A stretch of DNA of 64,000 nt from Thauera sp. (GTDB taxonomy: Bacteria; Pseudomonadota; Gammaproteobacteria; Burkholderiales; Rhodocyclaceae): NCBI GenBank assembly GCA_024235615.1, contig JACKMB010000003.1:372001-436000 (forward strand), read 5' to 3'. The notes beneath the pieces were generated by a model. The model saw nothing but the letters and a program-made list of their open reading frames with translations, did not search any database and was not told the origin of the DNA. Shown here piece after piece: positions 1 through 10,920 of this stretch. The position numbers and the translations under genes were made by a program. Numbering within the stretch: the first letter of the stretch is position 1; every line of letters begins with the position of its first letter.

Positions 1-1800
1 CGCTCGATGCGTGTGCTCGACGGCGCGTGCATGGTGTATTGCGCGGTGGGTGGCGTGCAGCCGCAGTCCGAGACGGTGTGGCGCCAGGCGACCAAGTACA
101 AGGTGCCGCGTCTCGCTTTCGTGAACAAGATGGACCGCTCGGGTGCGAACTTCTTCAAGGTCGTCGACCAGATGAAGACTCGTCTCAAGGCCAATCCGGT
201 TCCGGTGGTGATCCCGATCGGCGCCGAAGACACCTTCAAGGGGGTCGTCGACCTGCTCAAGATGAAGGCGATCATCTGGGACGAGGCTTCCCAGGGCATG
301 AAGTTCGAGTATCACGACATCCCGGCCGAGCTCGTCGGTACCGCCGAAGAGTGGCGTGCCAGCATGGTCGAGGCGGCCGCCGAGGCCAACGAAGACCTGA
401 TGAACAAGTACCTCGAGGAAGGCGAGCTTTCCGAGGAGGAGGTCATCGCCGGTCTGCGCGCGCGTACCCTGGCCTGCGAGATCCAGCCGATGCTGTGCGG
501 CACCGCGTTCAAGAACAAGGGCGTGCAGCGCATGCTCGACGCGGTCATCCAGTATCTGCCGTCGCCGATCGACATCCCGCCGGTCGCCGGTGTGGATGAC
601 GACGAGAAGGAAGTCGTGCGCTACGCCAAGGACGACGAGAAGTTCTCGGCGCTCGCGTTCAAGCTGATGACCGACCCCTTCGTCGGCCAGCTGACCTTCA
701 TTCGCGTTTATTCCGGCGTGCTCGAGTCGGGCTCGACCGTGCTGAACTCCGTGAAGGGCAAGAAGGAGCGCATCGGTCGCATCCTGCAGATGCACGCCAA
801 CGACCGCGAAGAGATCAAGGAAGTGCTCGCGGGCGACATCGCCGCCGTGGTTGGTCTGAAGGACGTCACCACCGGCGAGACCCTGTGCGACACCAGCGCC
901 CCGGTGATCCTGGAGCGCATGGTGTTCCCGGATCCGGTGATCCACGTCGCCGTCGAGCCCAAGACCAAGGGCGACCAGGAGAAGATGGGCCTCGCTCTCT
1001 CGCGCCTGGCGGCTGAAGACCCGTCGTTCCGTGTCCGCACGGACGAAGAGTCGGGTCAGACCATCATCTCGGGCATGGGCGAACTGCACCTCGAGATCAT
1101 CGTCGACCGCATGAAGCGCGAGTTCAACGTCGAGGCCAACGTCGGCGCACCGCAGGTGGCCTACCGCGAGACCATCCGCAAGGCTGCGATGGACGTCGAG
1201 GGCAAGTTCGTCAAGCAGTCCGGCGGTCGCGGCCAGTACGGTCACGTCGTCATCAACCTCGAGCCGGCCGAGCAGGGCAAGGGCTACGAGTTCGTCGATG
1301 CGGTCAAGGGTGGGGTGGTTCCGCGCGAATACATCCCGGCGGTCGACAAGGGCATCCAGGAAACCATTCCGAACGGCGTGCTGGCCGGCTTCCCGGTGGT
1401 GGACGTGAAGGTGACGCTGCATTTCGGCTCCTACCACGACGTCGACTCGAACGAAAACGCGTTCAAGATGGCCGGCTCCATGGCCTTCAAGGAAGCCATG
1501 CGTCGCGCCAGCCCGGCGCTGCTCGAGCCGATGATGGCCGTGGTGGTCGAGACTCCGGAAGACTACATGGGCAACGTGATGGGCGATCTGTCCGGTCGTC
1601 GCGGCATCGTCCAGGGCATGGACGACATCCCCGGCGGCATGAAGGAGATCAAGGCCGAGGTGCCGCTGGCCGAGATGTTCGGTTACGCTACCCAGCTGCG
1701 CTCGCTGACCCAGGGTCGTGCGACCTACTCCATGGAGTTCAAGCACTACTCCGAGGCGCCGAAGAGCGTGGCCGAGGCCGTGATCAGCAGCCGCAAGTAA
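1..1800 (+). CDS. fusA: Elongation factor G, 5'-truncated by window edge
   Basis: GTPase that drives translocation of tRNA and mRNA on the ribosome. The reading frame is open from base 1 (Arg-Ser-Met-Arg-Val-Leu-Asp-Gly), so the first visible ATG at 7 is internal; about 100 N-terminal residues with the P-loop and switch regions lie outside the window. The G4 motif NKMDR is at visible residues 42-46, followed by domains II-V and the [10 protein letters not shown] stretch typical of EF-G. The C-terminus is intact. tuf follows after 48 bp, the usual str operon order. Family assignment is certain; only the start is missing. Confidence 0.98.
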   Translation, partial: RSMRVLDGACMVYCAVGGVQPQSETVWRQATKYKVPRLAFVNKMDRSGANFFKVVDQMKTRLKANPVPVVIPIGAEDTFKGVVDLLKMKAIIWDEASQGMKFEYHDIPAELVGTAEEWRASMVEAAAEANEDLMNKYLEEGELSEEEVIAGLRARTLACEIQPMLCGTAFKNKGVQRMLDAVIQYLPSPIDIPPVAGVDDDEKEVVRYAKDDEKFSALAFKLMTDPFVGQLTFIRVYSGVLESGSTVLNSVKGKKERIGRILQMHANDREEIKEVLAGDIAAVVGLKDVTTGETLCDTSAPVILERMVFPDPVIHVAVEPKTKGDQEKMGLALSRLAAEDPSFRVRTDEESGQTIISGMGELHLEIIVDRMKREFNVEANVGAPQVAYRETIRKAAMDVEGKFVKQSGGRGQYGHVVINLEPAEQGKGYEFVDAVKGGVVPREYIPAVDKGIQETIPNGVLAGFPVVDVKVTLHFGSYHDVDSNENAFKMAGSMAFKEAMRRASPALLEPMMAVVVETPEDYMGNVMGDLSGRRGIVQGMDDIPGGMKEIKAEVPLAEMFGYATQLRSLTQGRATYSMEFKHYSEAPKSVAEAVISSRK

Positions 1801-1848
1801 CCCAGACCGCAACCTTATTCAGCAACCTCAACTCAAGGACCCGAGAAC

Positions 1849-3039
1849 ATGGCGAAGGGTAAGTTCGAACGTACCAAACCGCACGTCAACGTCGGCACCA
1901 TCGGCCACGTCGACCATGGCAAGACCACGCTGACCGCTGCGATCACCACCATCCTGTCGAAGAAGTTCGGCGGCGAGGCGAAGGCCTACGACCAGATCGA
2001 CGCGGCGCCCGAAGAGAAGGCGCGCGGCATCACCATCAACACCGCGCACGTCGAGTACGAGACCGCCACGCGCCACTACGCGCACGTGGACTGCCCGGGT
2101 CACGCCGACTACGTGAAGAACATGATCACCGGTGCCGCCCAGATGGACGGCGCGATCCTGGTGTGCTCGGCCGCGGACGGCCCGATGCCGCAGACCCGCG
2201 AGCACATCCTGCTGGCGCGTCAGGTCGGTGTGCCGTACATCATCGTGTTCCTGAACAAGTGCGACATGGTCGACGACGAGGAACTGCTCGAGCTCGTCGA
2301 GATGGAAGTGCGCGAGCTGCTGTCGAAGTACGACTTCCCGGGCGACGACATCCCCATCGTCAAGGGTTCGGCGCTGAAGGCGCTCGAGGGCGACCAGTCC
2401 GACATCGGCGAGCCGGCGATCTTCCGCCTGGCCGACGCGCTCGACAGCTACATCCCGACTCCCGAGCGTGCGATCGACAAGCCCTTCCTGCTGCCGATCG
2501 AGGACGTGTTCTCGATCTCGGGTCGCGGCACCGTGGTGACCGGTCGTGTCGAGCGCGGCATCGTCAAGGTCGGCGAGGAAATCGAGATCGTCGGCATCAA
2601 GCCGACCGTCAAGACCACCTGCACCGGCGTCGAGATGTTCCGCAAGCTGCTCGACCAGGGCCAGGCTGGCGACAACGTGGGCGTGCTGCTGCGCGGCACC
2701 AAGCGTGAAGACGTCGAGCGCGGCCAGGTGCTGTGCAAGCCGGGTTCGATCACCCCGCACACCCACTTCACCGGCGAGATCTACGTGCTGTCGAAGGAAG
2801 AGGGTGGTCGTCACACCCCGTTCTTCAACAACTACCGTCCGCAGTTCTACTTCCGCACTACCGACGTGACCGGTTCGATCTCGCTGCCCGAAGGCACCGA
2901 GATGGTCATGCCGGGCGACAACGTGTCGATCACCGTCAAGCTGATCGCCCCGATCGCCATGGAAGAAGGTCTGCGCTTCGCGATCCGTGAAGGCGGCCGC
3001 ACCGTCGGCGCCGGCGTCGTCGCCAAGATCATCGAGTAA
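1849..3039 (+). CDS. tuf: Elongation factor Tu
   Basis: GTPase that brings aminoacyl-tRNA to the ribosomal A site. Full-length at 396 residues. G1 GHVDHGKT is at 19-26, G3 DCPGH at 81-85 and G4 NKCD at 136-139, followed by the two beta-barrel domains. An AAGGA ribosome-binding site precedes the ATG. It sits between fusA and rpsJ. Many betaproteobacteria carry a second tuf elsewhere; that cannot be judged here. Confidence 0.99.
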   Translation: MAKGKFERTKPHVNVGTIGHVDHGKTTLTAAITTILSKKFGGEAKAYDQIDAAPEEKARGITINTAHVEYETATRHYAHVDCPGHADYVKNMITGAAQMDGAILVCSAADGPMPQTREHILLARQVGVPYIIVFLNKCDMVDDEELLELVEMEVRELLSKYDFPGDDIPIVKGSALKALEGDQSDIGEPAIFRLADALDSYIPTPERAIDKPFLLPIEDVFSISGRGTVVTGRVERGIVKVGEEIEIVGIKPTVKTTCTGVEMFRKLLDQGQAGDNVGVLLRGTKREDVERGQVLCKPGSITPHTHFTGEIYVLSKEEGGRHTPFFNNYRPQFYFRTTDVTGSISLPEGTEMVMPGDNVSITVKLIAPIAMEEGLRFAIREGGRTVGAGVVAKIIE

Positions 3040-3050
3040 GTACTCGATCC

Positions 3051-3097
3051 GGGGCGACTCCTGCCGGGTCGCCCCGTCGCTCTTTGCGCTCTTTTTT
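3051..3097 (+). terminator. Hairpin after tuf, possible weak terminator or attenuator
   Basis: A perfect 8-bp stem GGGGCGAC (3051-3058) pairs with GTCGCCCC (3068-3075) around a 9-nt loop. The T run (3092-3097) begins 16 nt past the stem, so this is not a canonical intrinsic terminator. It may reduce read-through from tuf into rpsJ or act as a processing site. Confidence 0.4.
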
Positions 3098-3126
3098 CGC
3101 AGTACCAGCTCTTTAGGAAGAACATC

Positions 3127-3438
3127 ATGCAGAACCAGAAGATCCGCATCCGCCTGAAAGCCTTCGACTACCGCCTGATCGATCAGTCGGCGCTCGAGAT
3201 CGTCGATACCGCCAAGCGCACCGGCGCCGTGGTTCGTGGTCCCGTGCCGCTGCCGACCCGCATCGAGCGCTTCGACCTGCTGCGGTCGCCGCACGTCAAC
3301 AAGGCCTCGCGCGACCAGATGGAAATCCGTACGCACCAGCGCCTGATGGACATCATCGACCCGACCGACAAGACGGTCGACGCGCTGATGAAGCTGGACC
3401 TGCCTGCCGGCGTGGATGTCGAGATCAAGCTCCAGTAA
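3127..3438 (+). CDS. rpsJ: 30S ribosomal protein S10
   Basis: Small-subunit head protein, also the NusE partner of NusB in antitermination. 103 residues, the usual length, with the conserved run [13 protein letters not shown] near the N-terminus. AGGAAG lies before the ATG. It is grouped with tuf upstream and separated from rplC by a 112-bp gap holding a promoter, so it may be transcribed mainly with the str genes. Confidence 0.98.
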   Translation: MQNQKIRIRLKAFDYRLIDQSALEIVDTAKRTGAVVRGPVPLPTRIERFDLLRSPHVNKASRDQMEIRTHQRLMDIIDPTDKTVDALMKLDLPAGVDVEIKLQ

Positions 3439-3449
3439 GCACGCATTGC

Positions 3450-3486
3450 TTGCGGAAGTTTCGAACAGGCCGGTATAATCCGGCCT
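3450..3486 (+). promoter_or_regulatory. Sigma-70-like promoter of rplC, -10 box inside a hairpin
   Basis: TTGCGG (3450-3455), an 18-bp spacer and a consensus TATAAT (3474-3479). The TATAAT is exactly flanked by a perfect 7-bp inverted repeat, AGGCCGG (3467-3473) and CCGGCCT (3480-3486). As RNA from upstream this would fold into a stem with a 6-nt loop. A further CCCGGT/ACCGGG dyad lies in the leader before rplC. The -35 matches consensus only at TTG. Confidence 0.65.
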
Positions 3487-3550
3487 TTGTGCCTTTTGGC
3501 GCATTAATTGTGACCCCCGGTCAATCGCAACCGGGATTCAGGAGAAAAAA

Positions 3551-4189
3551 ATGAGTCTAGGCCTTGTTGGACGCAAGGTCGGCATGACTCGCATCTTCGC
3601 TGAGGATGGCAAGACCATCCCGGTGACGGTGCTTGACGTGTCGGACAATCGTGTGTCCCAGATCAAGACGATCGACACCGACGGCTATGCCGCGGTGCAG
3701 ATTGCTTATGGCAAGCGCCGCGCCAGCCGGATCACCAAGCCGGTCGCGGGTCATCTTGCCAAGGCGGGCGTCGAGCCCTGCCGCGGTATCAAGGAATTCC
3801 GCGTCGAAGCCGAGCAGGCCGGTGGCATGAACGCCGGCGATGCGATCGGTGCGGACCTCTTCCAGGTCGGCCAGAAGGTCGATGTCACCGGCGTGACGAT
3901 CGGCAAGGGCTTCTCGGGCCCGATCAAGCGTCACAACTTCTCGTCGAACCGCGCCTCGCACGGTAACTCGATCTCGCACAACTCCCCCGGCTCCATCGGT
4001 ATGGCGCAGGATCCGGGTCGTGTGTTCCCCGGCAAGCGCATGGCGGGCCAGTACGGCAACGTCCAGCGCACCACGCAGGGTCTCGAGATCGTTCGTGTGG
4101 ACGTCGAGCGCCAGCTCCTTCTCGTGAAGGGTGCGGTGCCGGGTGCCAAGGGTGGCGACGTCGTCGTCCGTCCGGCGGTCAAGGCCTGA
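3551..4189 (+). CDS. rplC: 50S ribosomal protein L3
   Basis: Early-assembly 23S rRNA-binding protein near the peptidyl transferase centre. 212 residues, starting [16 protein letters not shown] with AGGAG six bases before the ATG. The central loop rich in Gly/His/Ser ([17 protein letters not shown]) is characteristic. First gene behind the promoter at 3450-3486. Confidence 0.98.
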   Translation: MSLGLVGRKVGMTRIFAEDGKTIPVTVLDVSDNRVSQIKTIDTDGYAAVQIAYGKRRASRITKPVAGHLAKAGVEPCRGIKEFRVEAEQAGGMNAGDAIGADLFQVGQKVDVTGVTIGKGFSGPIKRHNFSSNRASHGNSISHNSPGSIGMAQDPGRVFPGKRMAGQYGNVQRTTQGLEIVRVDVERQLLLVKGAVPGAKGGDVVVRPAVKA

Positions 4190-4199
4190 GGAGCGCGCA

Positions 4200-4820
4200 A
4201 TGGAATTGAAACTCTTGAACGATCAGGGTCAGGCTGCGTCGACGCTCGAGGCGTCCGATGTGCTGTTCGGCCGTGACTACAACGAAGCCCTGGTGCACCA
4301 GGTGGTGACTGCTTACCTTGCGAATGCCCGTTCCGGCAACCGCAAGCAGAAGGGTCGCTCCGAGATCGCCAAGTCGACCCGCAAGCCGTTCCGCCAGAAG
4401 GGTACGGGCAACGCCCGCGCCGGTATGGCGTCGAGCCCGCTGTGGCGTGGCGGCGGCAAGATCTTCCCGAATACTCCCGACGAGAACTTCAGCCAGAAGG
4501 TCAATCGCAAGATGTACCGCGCCGGTGTGGCTGCGATCCTGTCGCAGCTCGCTCGCGAGGACCGTCTGGCGGTGGTCGAGAACTTCAGCGTCGAGGCGCC
4601 GAAGACCCGCCTGCTGTCGCAGAAGCTCAAGGGGATGGGCCTGGATTCGGTCCTGGTCATCACCGACGAAATCGACGAAAACCTGTTCCTGTCCTCGCGC
4701 AACCTCCACCAGGTTCTGGTGCTGGAAGTGAACGAGGCGGATCCGGTGTCGCTCGTGCGTTTCCCCAAGGTGCTCGTCACCAAGGGCGCGCTGGCGAAGA
4801 TGGAGGAAGCGTGGCAATGA
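4200..4820 (+). CDS. rplD: 50S ribosomal protein L4
   Basis: 23S rRNA-binding protein whose loop lines the exit tunnel; in E. coli it also autoregulates the S10 operon. The frame is open from 4131, but the ATG at 4200 gives [11 protein letters not shown] and the standard 206 residues, behind GAGGAGCG. The tunnel loop around [22 protein letters not shown] is intact. Its TGA overlaps the rplW ATG. Confidence 0.97.
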   Translation: MELKLLNDQGQAASTLEASDVLFGRDYNEALVHQVVTAYLANARSGNRKQKGRSEIAKSTRKPFRQKGTGNARAGMASSPLWRGGGKIFPNTPDENFSQKVNRKMYRAGVAAILSQLAREDRLAVVENFSVEAPKTRLLSQKLKGMGLDSVLVITDEIDENLFLSSRNLHQVLVLEVNEADPVSLVRFPKVLVTKGALAKMEEAWQ

Positions 4821-5122
4821 GCGCGATCAGTCAGGAACGTCTGCTGCAGGTGCTGCTCGCCCCGCAGATCTCCGAGAAGGCGACCTTCGTCGCCGACAAG
4901 AACGAGCAGGTGGTGTTCAAGGTGGCGTCCGACGCAACCAAGCCCGAAGTGAAGGCGGCGGTCGAGTCGCTGTTCAAGGTCGAGGTGAAGTCGGTCCAGA
5001 TCCTGAACGTGAAGGGCAAGGCCAAGCGCTTTGGCAAGACCATGGGTCGCCGCAAGGACTGGAAGAAGGCTTTCGTGTGCCTGAAGCCGGGCCAGGAAAT
5101 CAACTTTGCGGCTGGGGAGTGA
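4817..5122 (+). CDS. rplW: 50S ribosomal protein L23
   Basis: Tunnel-exit protein that docks trigger factor and SRP. The ATG at 4817 overlaps the rplD stop (ATGA) and gives 101 residues, [20 protein letters not shown]; a GTG two codons upstream is in frame but less likely. The frame stays open far upstream, yet that part only shadows rplD. The [16 protein letters not shown] loop is present. Confidence 0.97.
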   Translation: MSAISQERLLQVLLAPQISEKATFVADKNEQVVFKVASDATKPEVKAAVESLFKVEVKSVQILNVKGKAKRFGKTMGRRKDWKKAFVCLKPGQEINFAAGE

Positions 5123-5128
5123 TAGATC

Positions 5129-5956
5129 ATGGCAATCGTTAAACTGAAGCCTACGTCTGCCGGTCGTCGCGCCCAGGTCAAGGTGGTGAACCCCGATCTG
5201 TACAAGGGCCGCCCGGTCGACGCGCTGATCGAGAAGCAGACCAAGAACGCCGGCCGCAACAACTACGGCCGCGTGACGATGCGCCACCAGGGTGGCGGTC
5301 ACAAGCAGCACTATCGCCTGGTGGATTTCCGTCGCAACAAGGACGGCATTCCGGCCAAGGTCGAGCGTATCGAGTACGACCCGAACCGCTCCGCGCACAT
5401 CGCGCTGCTGTGCTACGCCGATGGCGAGCGCCGCTACATCATCGCCCCGCGCGGTGTGGAAGTCGGCCAGCAGCTGATCAGCGGCGCCGAGGCGCCGATC
5501 AAGCCGGGCAACGCCCTGCCGATCCGCAACATCCCGGTCGGCTCGACGATCCACTGCATCGAGATGGTTCCCGGCAAGGGCGCCCAGCTCGCGCGCGCCG
5601 CCGGCACTTCGGTGCAGCTGCTCGCTCGCGAAGGCTCGTATGCCCAGCTGCGCCTGCGTTCCGGCGAGATTCGCCGCGTGCACGTCGAGTGCCGCGCGAC
5701 GATCGGTGAAGTCGGCAACGGCGAGCATGGTCTGCGCAAGATCGGCAAGGCCGGTGCGAACCGCTGGCGCGGCATCCGCCCGACCGTCCGCGGCGTGGCG
5801 ATGAACCCGGTGGATCACCCGCACGGTGGCGGCGAGGGCCGTACCGGCGAGGCGCGCGAACCGGTCAGCCCGTGGGGCACGCCGGCCAAGGGCTATCGGA
5901 CGCGTTCGAACAAGCGCACCGACGGCATGATCGTGCAGCGTCGTCACAAGCGTTAA
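5129..5956 (+). CDS. rplB: 50S ribosomal protein L2
   Basis: Large primary rRNA-binding protein next to the peptidyl transferase centre. 275 residues, starting [14 protein letters not shown]. The C-terminal [17 protein letters not shown] motif, with the conserved His implicated in peptidyl transferase function, is complete. Six bases separate it from rplW. Confidence 0.99.
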   Translation: MAIVKLKPTSAGRRAQVKVVNPDLYKGRPVDALIEKQTKNAGRNNYGRVTMRHQGGGHKQHYRLVDFRRNKDGIPAKVERIEYDPNRSAHIALLCYADGERRYIIAPRGVEVGQQLISGAEAPIKPGNALPIRNIPVGSTIHCIEMVPGKGAQLARAAGTSVQLLAREGSYAQLRLRSGEIRRVHVECRATIGEVGNGEHGLRKIGKAGANRWRGIRPTVRGVAMNPVDHPHGGGEGRTGEAREPVSPWGTPAKGYRTRSNKRTDGMIVQRRHKR

Positions 5957-5966
5957 GGGGTAAAAG

Positions 5967-6242
5967 ATGGCACGTTCTATCAAGAAAGGCCCGTTCATCG
6001 ACGCGCACCTGCTCAAGAAGGTCGACGCGGCTCGGACGAGCAACGACAAGCGCCCGATCAAGACCTGGTCGCGCCGCTCCACGATCCTGCCCGACTTCAT
6101 CGGTCTGACGATCGCGGTGCACAACGGCAAGCAGCACATTCCGGTGTTCGTGACCGAGAACATGGTCGGTCACAAGCTGGGCGAATTCGCGCTGACGCGG
6201 ACCTTCAAGGGTCACGCCGCCAGCAAGAAGGCCAAGCGTTAA
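5967..6242 (+). CDS. rpsS: 30S ribosomal protein S19
   Basis: Small-subunit head protein that contacts the A-site tRNA region with S13. 91 residues, starting [12 protein letters not shown]; the core [16 protein letters not shown] is conserved. Ten bases after rplB with AAGGGG upstream. Confidence 0.98.
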   Translation: MARSIKKGPFIDAHLLKKVDAARTSNDKRPIKTWSRRSTILPDFIGLTIAVHNGKQHIPVFVTENMVGHKLGEFALTRTFKGHAASKKAKR

Positions 6243-6251
6243 GGGGACGAC

Positions 6252-6581
6252 ATGGAAACCAAAGCTATTCTCCGTGGCGTTCGCCTGTCGGCCCAGAAGG
6301 GCCGCCTCGTGGCCGATCTGGTCCGCGGCATGCCTGTCGGCCGTGCGCTCGACACCCTGGCCTTCTCGCCCAAGAAGGGCGCGAAGATCATCCGCAAGGT
6401 GCTCGAGTCGGCGATCGCCAACGCCGAGCACAACGACGGTGCCGACATCGACGCGCTGAAGGTCAAGACCATTCACGTGGAAGAGGGCATGACGCTCAAG
6501 CGCTTCACCGCGCGTGCGAAGGGTCGCGGCAACCGCATCCTGAAGCCCACCTGCCACGTCTACCTGACCGTTGGCGAGTAA
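6252..6581 (+). CDS. rplV: 50S ribosomal protein L22
   Basis: Binds all 23S rRNA domains; its beta-hairpin reaches into the exit tunnel. 109 residues with the family signature in the hairpin region, [18 protein letters not shown]. Nine bases after rpsS. Confidence 0.98.
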   Translation: METKAILRGVRLSAQKGRLVADLVRGMPVGRALDTLAFSPKKGAKIIRKVLESAIANAEHNDGADIDALKVKTIHVEEGMTLKRFTARAKGRGNRILKPTCHVYLTVGE

Positions 6582-6590
6582 GGAGTAATC

Positions 6591-7361
6591 ATGGGTCAGA
6601 AAATCCATCCCACCGGGTTCCGCCTCGCCGTCACGCGTGACTGGGGCTCGCGCTGGTTCGCCAACAGCAAGGACTACGCCGGCATGCTGCACGAGGACCT
6701 CAAGGTCCGCGACTACCTGAAGAAGCGCCTCGCGCACGCTTCGGTGGGCCGTGTGGTCATCGAGCGTCCTGCCAAGAACGCCCGCGTCACCCTGTACAGC
6801 GCCCGCCCGGGCGTCGTCATCGGCAAGAAGGGCGAGGACATCGAGGCGCTCAAGCGCGATCTGCAGAAGATCGTCGGCGTGCCGGTCCACGTGAACATCG
6901 AGGAAGTGCGCAAGCCCGAGCTCGACGCCAAGCTCATCGCCGACTCGATCGCCCAGCAGCTCGAGAAGCGCATCATGTTCCGTCGCGCCATGAAGCGCGC
7001 GATGCAGAACGCCATGCGCCTCGGTGCCCAGGGCATCAAGATCATGAGCGCCGGCCGCCTGAACGGTGCCGAGATCGCCCGCACCGAGTGGTACCGCGAA
7101 GGCCGTGTGCCGCTGCACACCCTGCGCGCCAACATCGACTACGGTGTTTCCGAGGCCAAGACGACCTACGGCATCATCGGCATCAAGGTGTGGGTGTTCA
7201 AGGGCGAGATGCTGGGCCGCAACGAACAGCCCGTGGCCGCCGAGCCGGAAGCCGACAACCGCCGCGGCCGCCGTGGCGCCCCGCGGGACGGCGAGGGCCG
7301 TCCGGGTCGTCGTCCCGCCCGTCGTGGCGAAGGCCGGCAAGAAGAAAGCAGGAGTGAATGA
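6591..7361 (+). CDS. rpsC: 30S ribosomal protein S3
   Basis: Protein of the mRNA entry tunnel and helicase site. N-terminal KH domain with [12 protein letters not shown], then the conserved C-terminal domain ([15 protein letters not shown]). At 256 residues it exceeds the E. coli form (233); the extra length is an Arg/Gly/Glu-rich tail, likely disordered and variable. The TGA overlaps the start of rplP. Confidence 0.98.
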   Translation: MGQKIHPTGFRLAVTRDWGSRWFANSKDYAGMLHEDLKVRDYLKKRLAHASVGRVVIERPAKNARVTLYSARPGVVIGKKGEDIEALKRDLQKIVGVPVHVNIEEVRKPELDAKLIADSIAQQLEKRIMFRRAMKRAMQNAMRLGAQGIKIMSAGRLNGAEIARTEWYREGRVPLHTLRANIDYGVSEAKTTYGIIGIKVWVFKGEMLGRNEQPVAAEPEADNRRGRRGAPRDGEGRPGRRPARRGEGRQEESRSE

Positions 7362-7777
7362 TGCTGCAGCCGACTAGAAGGAAGTATCGGAAGGAGCAGA
7401 AGGGTCGCAACACCGGCGTCGCCACCCGCGGCGCGAAGGTGTCGTTCGGCGAGTATGGCCTCAAGGCCATCGGACGCGGTCGCCTGACCGCCCGCCAGAT
7501 CGAGTCGGCCCGTCGTGCGATGACGCGTCACATCAAGCGTGGCGGCCGCATCTGGATCCGGATTTTCCCGGACAAGCCGATTTCGAAGAAGCCCGCCGAG
7601 GTCCGCATGGGTAACGGCAAGGGCAACCCCGAATACTGGGTCGCCGAGATCCAGCCGGGCAAGGTGCTGTACGAGATGGACGGGGTTGACGAGGCCCTGG
7701 CGCGCGAGGCCTTCCGCCTTGCGGCCGCCAAGCTGCCGATCGAGACCGTGTTCGTCACCCGACTGATTGGGGGTTGA
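7361..7777 (+). CDS. rplP: 50S ribosomal protein L16
   Basis: A-site-facing large-subunit protein. Two ATGs are adjacent (7358 and 7361); the second gives the family start [11 protein letters not shown], 138 residues, and a better 6-nt spacing from AGGAG at 7350-7354. The conserved [14 protein letters not shown] and [13 protein letters not shown] segments are present. Confidence 0.97.
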   Translation: MLQPTRRKYRKEQKGRNTGVATRGAKVSFGEYGLKAIGRGRLTARQIESARRAMTRHIKRGGRIWIRIFPDKPISKKPAEVRMGNGKGNPEYWVAEIQPGKVLYEMDGVDEALAREAFRLAAAKLPIETVFVTRLIGG

Positions 7778-7779
7778 AC

Positions 7780-7974
7780 ATGAACGCTACGGAACTCCGC
7801 GCCAAGAGCGCCGACGAGTTGAACAATGAACTGATCGAGCTGCTGAAGGCCCAGTTTTCGCTGCGCATGCAGCACGCCACGCAGCAACTCGGCAACACGA
7901 GTCAGATCGGGAAGGTTCGCCGCGACATCGCGCGCGTGCGCACCATCCTGCGTGAAAAGGCGGGTCAGCAATGA
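7780..7974 (+). CDS. rpmC: 50S ribosomal protein L29
   Basis: Small helical-hairpin protein near the exit tunnel. ATG at 7780 follows three bases after the rplP stop and gives 64 residues starting [15 protein letters not shown]; an in-frame TTG two codons upstream is less plausible. [20 protein letters not shown] is the usual core. The stop overlaps the rpsQ start (ATGA). Confidence 0.97.
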   Translation: MNATELRAKSADELNNELIELLKAQFSLRMQHATQQLGNTSQIGKVRRDIARVRTILREKAGQQ

Positions 7975-8240
7975 GCGAGAACGTCGAGAAGGTTCGCCGC
8001 GCGCTGGTTGGGCGTGTGGTGAGTGACAAGATGCAGAAGACGGTGACCGTTCTGGTCGAGCGCCGGGTCAAGCACCCGCTGTACGGCAAGATCATCACGC
8101 GTTCGGCGAAGTACCACGCGCACGTCGAGGACGGCGTCGCGGCCCAGGGCGACCTGGTCGAGATCGAGGAGTGCCGTCCGATCTCGCGCACCAAGACCTG
8201 GCGCGTGGCCAAGGTGCTCGAGAAGGCGACGATCATCTGA
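7971..8240 (+). CDS. rpsQ: 30S ribosomal protein S17
   Basis: Primary 16S rRNA-binding protein with an OB fold. 89 residues; [29 protein letters not shown] is present in pieces across residues 11-39. Last gene of the rplC-led unit; a 156-bp gap with a promoter follows. Confidence 0.98.
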   Translation: MSENVEKVRRALVGRVVSDKMQKTVTVLVERRVKHPLYGKIITRSAKYHAHVEDGVAAQGDLVEIEECRPISRTKTWRVAKVLEKATII

Positions 8241-8275
8241 TTCGAGTTGCAAGCAGCGAGCAGTGAATAAACAGC

Positions 8276-8304
8276 TTGGCACCCCGGTGCCAGGCTGTTA
8301 TAAT
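8276..8304 (+). promoter_or_regulatory. Strong sigma-70-like promoter of rplN
   Basis: TTGGCA (8276-8281), a 17-bp spacer and consensus TATAAT (8299-8304). The -35 box and spacer form a near-perfect dyad: TGGCACC (8277-8283), 2 nt, GGTGCCA (8286-8292). A leader of about 85 nt follows before rplN. It would give the spc genes their own initiation point. Confidence 0.75.
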
Positions 8305-8396
8305 TTTGCCTCTTTGCTCCGGGGCTCGCTCGGGGCATCCTACCCTGACGGGTTCCAAGACTGTCCGCGCATGCGGGATAAGTTGGAGATACTTTC

Positions 8397-8765
<369 letters not shown>

Positions 8766-8776
8766 GGAGTCCAGAG

Positions 8777-9094
8777 ATGAACAAGATCCGCAAGGGTGAC
8801 GAAGTTTTGGTGCTGACGGGCAAGGATCGTGGTCGTCGCGGCACCGTGCTGCGCCGCGTCGATGACGAGCGCGTCGTGGTCGAGGGCGTGAACCGGGTGA
8901 AGAAGCATGTGCGCCCGAATCCGCTGAAGGGTGAAGTGGGTGGCATCGTCGAGAAGGAGATGCCGATCCATGTTTCGAACGTCGCGCTGTTCAATCCCGC
9001 CACCCAGAAGGGTGATCGCGTCGGGATCAAGACGCTTGAAGACGGCCGCAAGGTTCGCTTCTTCAAGTCGAACGGCGAGCTGGTGAACGCCTAA
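8777..9094 (+). CDS. rplX: 50S ribosomal protein L24
   Basis: Assembly-initiator protein of the 50S subunit. 105 residues with an N-terminal KOW motif ([19 protein letters not shown]). Eleven bases after rplN, with GAGGAG upstream. Confidence 0.98.
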   Translation: MNKIRKGDEVLVLTGKDRGRRGTVLRRVDDERVVVEGVNRVKKHVRPNPLKGEVGGIVEKEMPIHVSNVALFNPATQKGDRVGIKTLEDGRKVRFFKSNGELVNA

Positions 9095-9103
9095 GGAGTG
9101 ACG

Positions 9104-9643
9104 ATGGCTCGCTTGCAACAGGTTTACAAGGACGAAGTCGCGCCGGCGCTGCAGCAGCAGTTCGGCTACAAGTCCGTCATGGAAGTGCCGCGCATCACCA
9201 AGATCACCCTCAACATGGGTGTCGGTGAGGCTGTCGGCGACAAGAAGATTCTCGAGCACGCCATGGGCGACATGACCAAGATCGCGGGTCAGAAGCCGGT
9301 TTCGACCAAGGCGCGCAAGTCGATCGCGGGTTTCAAGATCCGTGACGGCTACCCGATCGGCTGCATGGTGACCCTGCGTGGCCCGCGCATGTTCGAGTTC
9401 CTCGATCGCCTGATCACGATCGCGCTGCCGCGTGTCCGCGACTTCCGTGGCATCGCTGCCAAGGGGTTCGACGGTCGTGGCAACTACAACCTCGGCGTGA
9501 AGGAGCAGATCATCTTCCCCGAGATCGAGTACGACAAGATCGACGCGCTGCGCGGGATGAACATCAGCATCACGACGACGGCGAAGACCGACGAGGAAGC
9601 CCGTGCTCTCCTCGGCGCGTTCAAGTTCCCGTTCAAGAATTGA
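9104..9643 (+). CDS. rplE: 50S ribosomal protein L5
   Basis: Binds 5S rRNA and contacts P-site tRNA. The ATG at 9104 ([14 protein letters not shown]), 5 bases after TAAGGAGTG, gives the standard 179 residues; a GTG six bases upstream is part of the ribosome-binding region. [10 protein letters not shown] and [18 protein letters not shown]-type core are intact. Confidence 0.97.
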   Translation: MARLQQVYKDEVAPALQQQFGYKSVMEVPRITKITLNMGVGEAVGDKKILEHAMGDMTKIAGQKPVSTKARKSIAGFKIRDGYPIGCMVTLRGPRMFEFLDRLITIALPRVRDFRGIAAKGFDGRGNYNLGVKEQIIFPEIEYDKIDALRGMNISITTTAKTDEEARALLGAFKFPFKN

Positions 9644-9650
9644 GGGTGAT

Positions 9651-9956
9651 ATGGCGAAACTCGCTCTGATCAACCGCGAAGCGAAGCGTGCGATGCTGGT
9701 GGAAAAGTATGCCGCCAAGCGCGCCGCCCTGGTCGCGAAGGTCAAGGACACCAGTCTGTCCGAAGAAGAACGCATGGCTGCCCGCCTGGCCCTGCAGCAA
9801 CTGCCGCGCAACGCCAACCCGACCCGCCAGCGTAACCGCTGCGCGCTGACCGGGCGCCCGCGTGGTGTCTTCCGCAAGTTCGGTCTGTGCCGCAACAAGC
9901 TGCGCGAGATCGCTTTCCGCGGCGAAGTGCCTGGCATGACCAAGGCGAGCTGGTAA
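9651..9956 (+). CDS. rpsN: 30S ribosomal protein S14
   Basis: Small-subunit head protein. ATG at 9651 gives the long 101-residue form ([13 protein letters not shown]). The C-terminal part [18 protein letters not shown] carries only two cysteines, so this is the zinc-independent long type. Earlier in-frame starts overlap rplE and are not used. Confidence 0.97.
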   Translation: MAKLALINREAKRAMLVEKYAAKRAALVAKVKDTSLSEEERMAARLALQQLPRNANPTRQRNRCALTGRPRGVFRKFGLCRNKLREIAFRGEVPGMTKASW

Positions 9957-9969
9957 GGAGAATTCGAAG

Positions 9970-10365
9970 ATGAGTATGTCCGATCCGATCGCCGACATGC
10001 TGACGCGCATCCGCAACGGCCAGCAGGCCCAGAAGGCCTCGGTGTCGATGCCTTCGTCCAAGCTGAAGGTTGCGATCGCCAAGGTGTTGCAAGACGAGGG
10101 TTACATCGACGGCTTCGCCGTCCGTGACGAGGCCGGCAAGGCTTCGCTCGACGTCACCCTCAAGTACTACGCCGGTCGTCCGGTCATCGAGCGCCTGGAG
10201 CGTGTGAGCCGTCCCGGCCTGCGCATCTACAAGGGCAGCGACGATCTGCCGCGCGTGATGAACGGCCTCGGCGTGGCCATCGTTTCCACGCCGCGTGGCG
10301 TGATGACCGACCGCTCGGCGCGTGCGAATCGCGTCGGTGGTGAAGTCATCTGCCTCGTCGCCTAA
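9970..10365 (+). CDS. rpsH: 30S ribosomal protein S8
   Basis: Central-domain 16S rRNA-binding protein; in E. coli it represses the spc operon through the L5 region. 131 residues, [18 protein letters not shown], with the C-terminal [20 protein letters not shown] motif complete. AAGGAGAA precedes the ATG. Confidence 0.98.
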   Translation: MSMSDPIADMLTRIRNGQQAQKASVSMPSSKLKVAIAKVLQDEGYIDGFAVRDEAGKASLDVTLKYYAGRPVIERLERVSRPGLRIYKGSDDLPRVMNGLGVAIVSTPRGVMTDRSARANRVGGEVICLVA

Positions 10366-10375
10366 GGGGGATACG

Positions 10376-10909
10376 ATGTCTCGTGTAGCCAAGAATCCGG
10401 TCGCGATCCCGCAGGGCGTGGAAGTGATGATTTCCGACGCCGAGATCGCAGTGAAGGGGCCTCTGGGTACCCTGCGCCAGCCGCTGACCGGCGAGGTCAG
10501 TGTGGTCCGTGAAGGTGATGCGGTGGTGTGCAAGGCGCGTGAAGGCGCCGAGAACGCCCGCGCCATGTCCGGCACCGTGCGCGCCCTGGTCAACAACATG
10601 GTGACCGGTGTGACCAAGGGCTTCGAGCGCAAGCTCACCCTGGTCGGCGTGGGTTATCGCGCGCAGGCTCAGGGCGACAAGCTCAACCTGTCGCTCGGTT
10701 TCTCGCATCCGGTGGTCCACCAGATGCCGGAAGGCGTGAAGGTCGAGACCCCGACCCAGACCGAAATCGTGATCAAGGGTTCCGACAAGCAGAAGGTCGG
10801 CCAGGTCGCTGCCGAGGTGCGTGCCTACCGCGCTCCCGAGCCTTACAAGGGCAAGGGCGTCCGTTACTCGGACGAGGTGGTGGTGCTCAAGGAAACCAAG
10901 AAGAAGTAA
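10376..10909 (+). CDS. rplF: 50S ribosomal protein L6
   Basis: Two-domain protein near the factor-binding centre. ATG at 10376 ([12 protein letters not shown]) gives 177 residues; upstream in-frame codons overlap rpsH. The C-terminal [11 protein letters not shown] signature is present. AAGGGGG lies 7 bases before the start. Confidence 0.98.
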   Translation: MSRVAKNPVAIPQGVEVMISDAEIAVKGPLGTLRQPLTGEVSVVREGDAVVCKAREGAENARAMSGTVRALVNNMVTGVTKGFERKLTLVGVGYRAQAQGDKLNLSLGFSHPVVHQMPEGVKVETPTQTEIVIKGSDKQKVGQVAAEVRAYRAPEPYKGKGVRYSDEVVVLKETKKK

Positions 10910-10920
10910 GGCGGTTCGTC

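Noticed and set aside
1828-3504. 558-codon frame antisense to tuf and rpsJ
   Set aside because: Shadow of highly biased genes; no ribosome-binding site, no recognisable domain.
4313-6163. 616-codon minus-strand frame across rplD, rplW, rplB and rpsS
   Set aside because: It covers four well-supported ribosomal genes in antisense and has no similarity to known proteins.
7200-7361. Possible frameshift at the end of rpsC
   Set aside because: The Arg/Gly-rich tail continues in frame to a stop that overlaps rplP normally; betaproteobacterial S3 tails vary in length.
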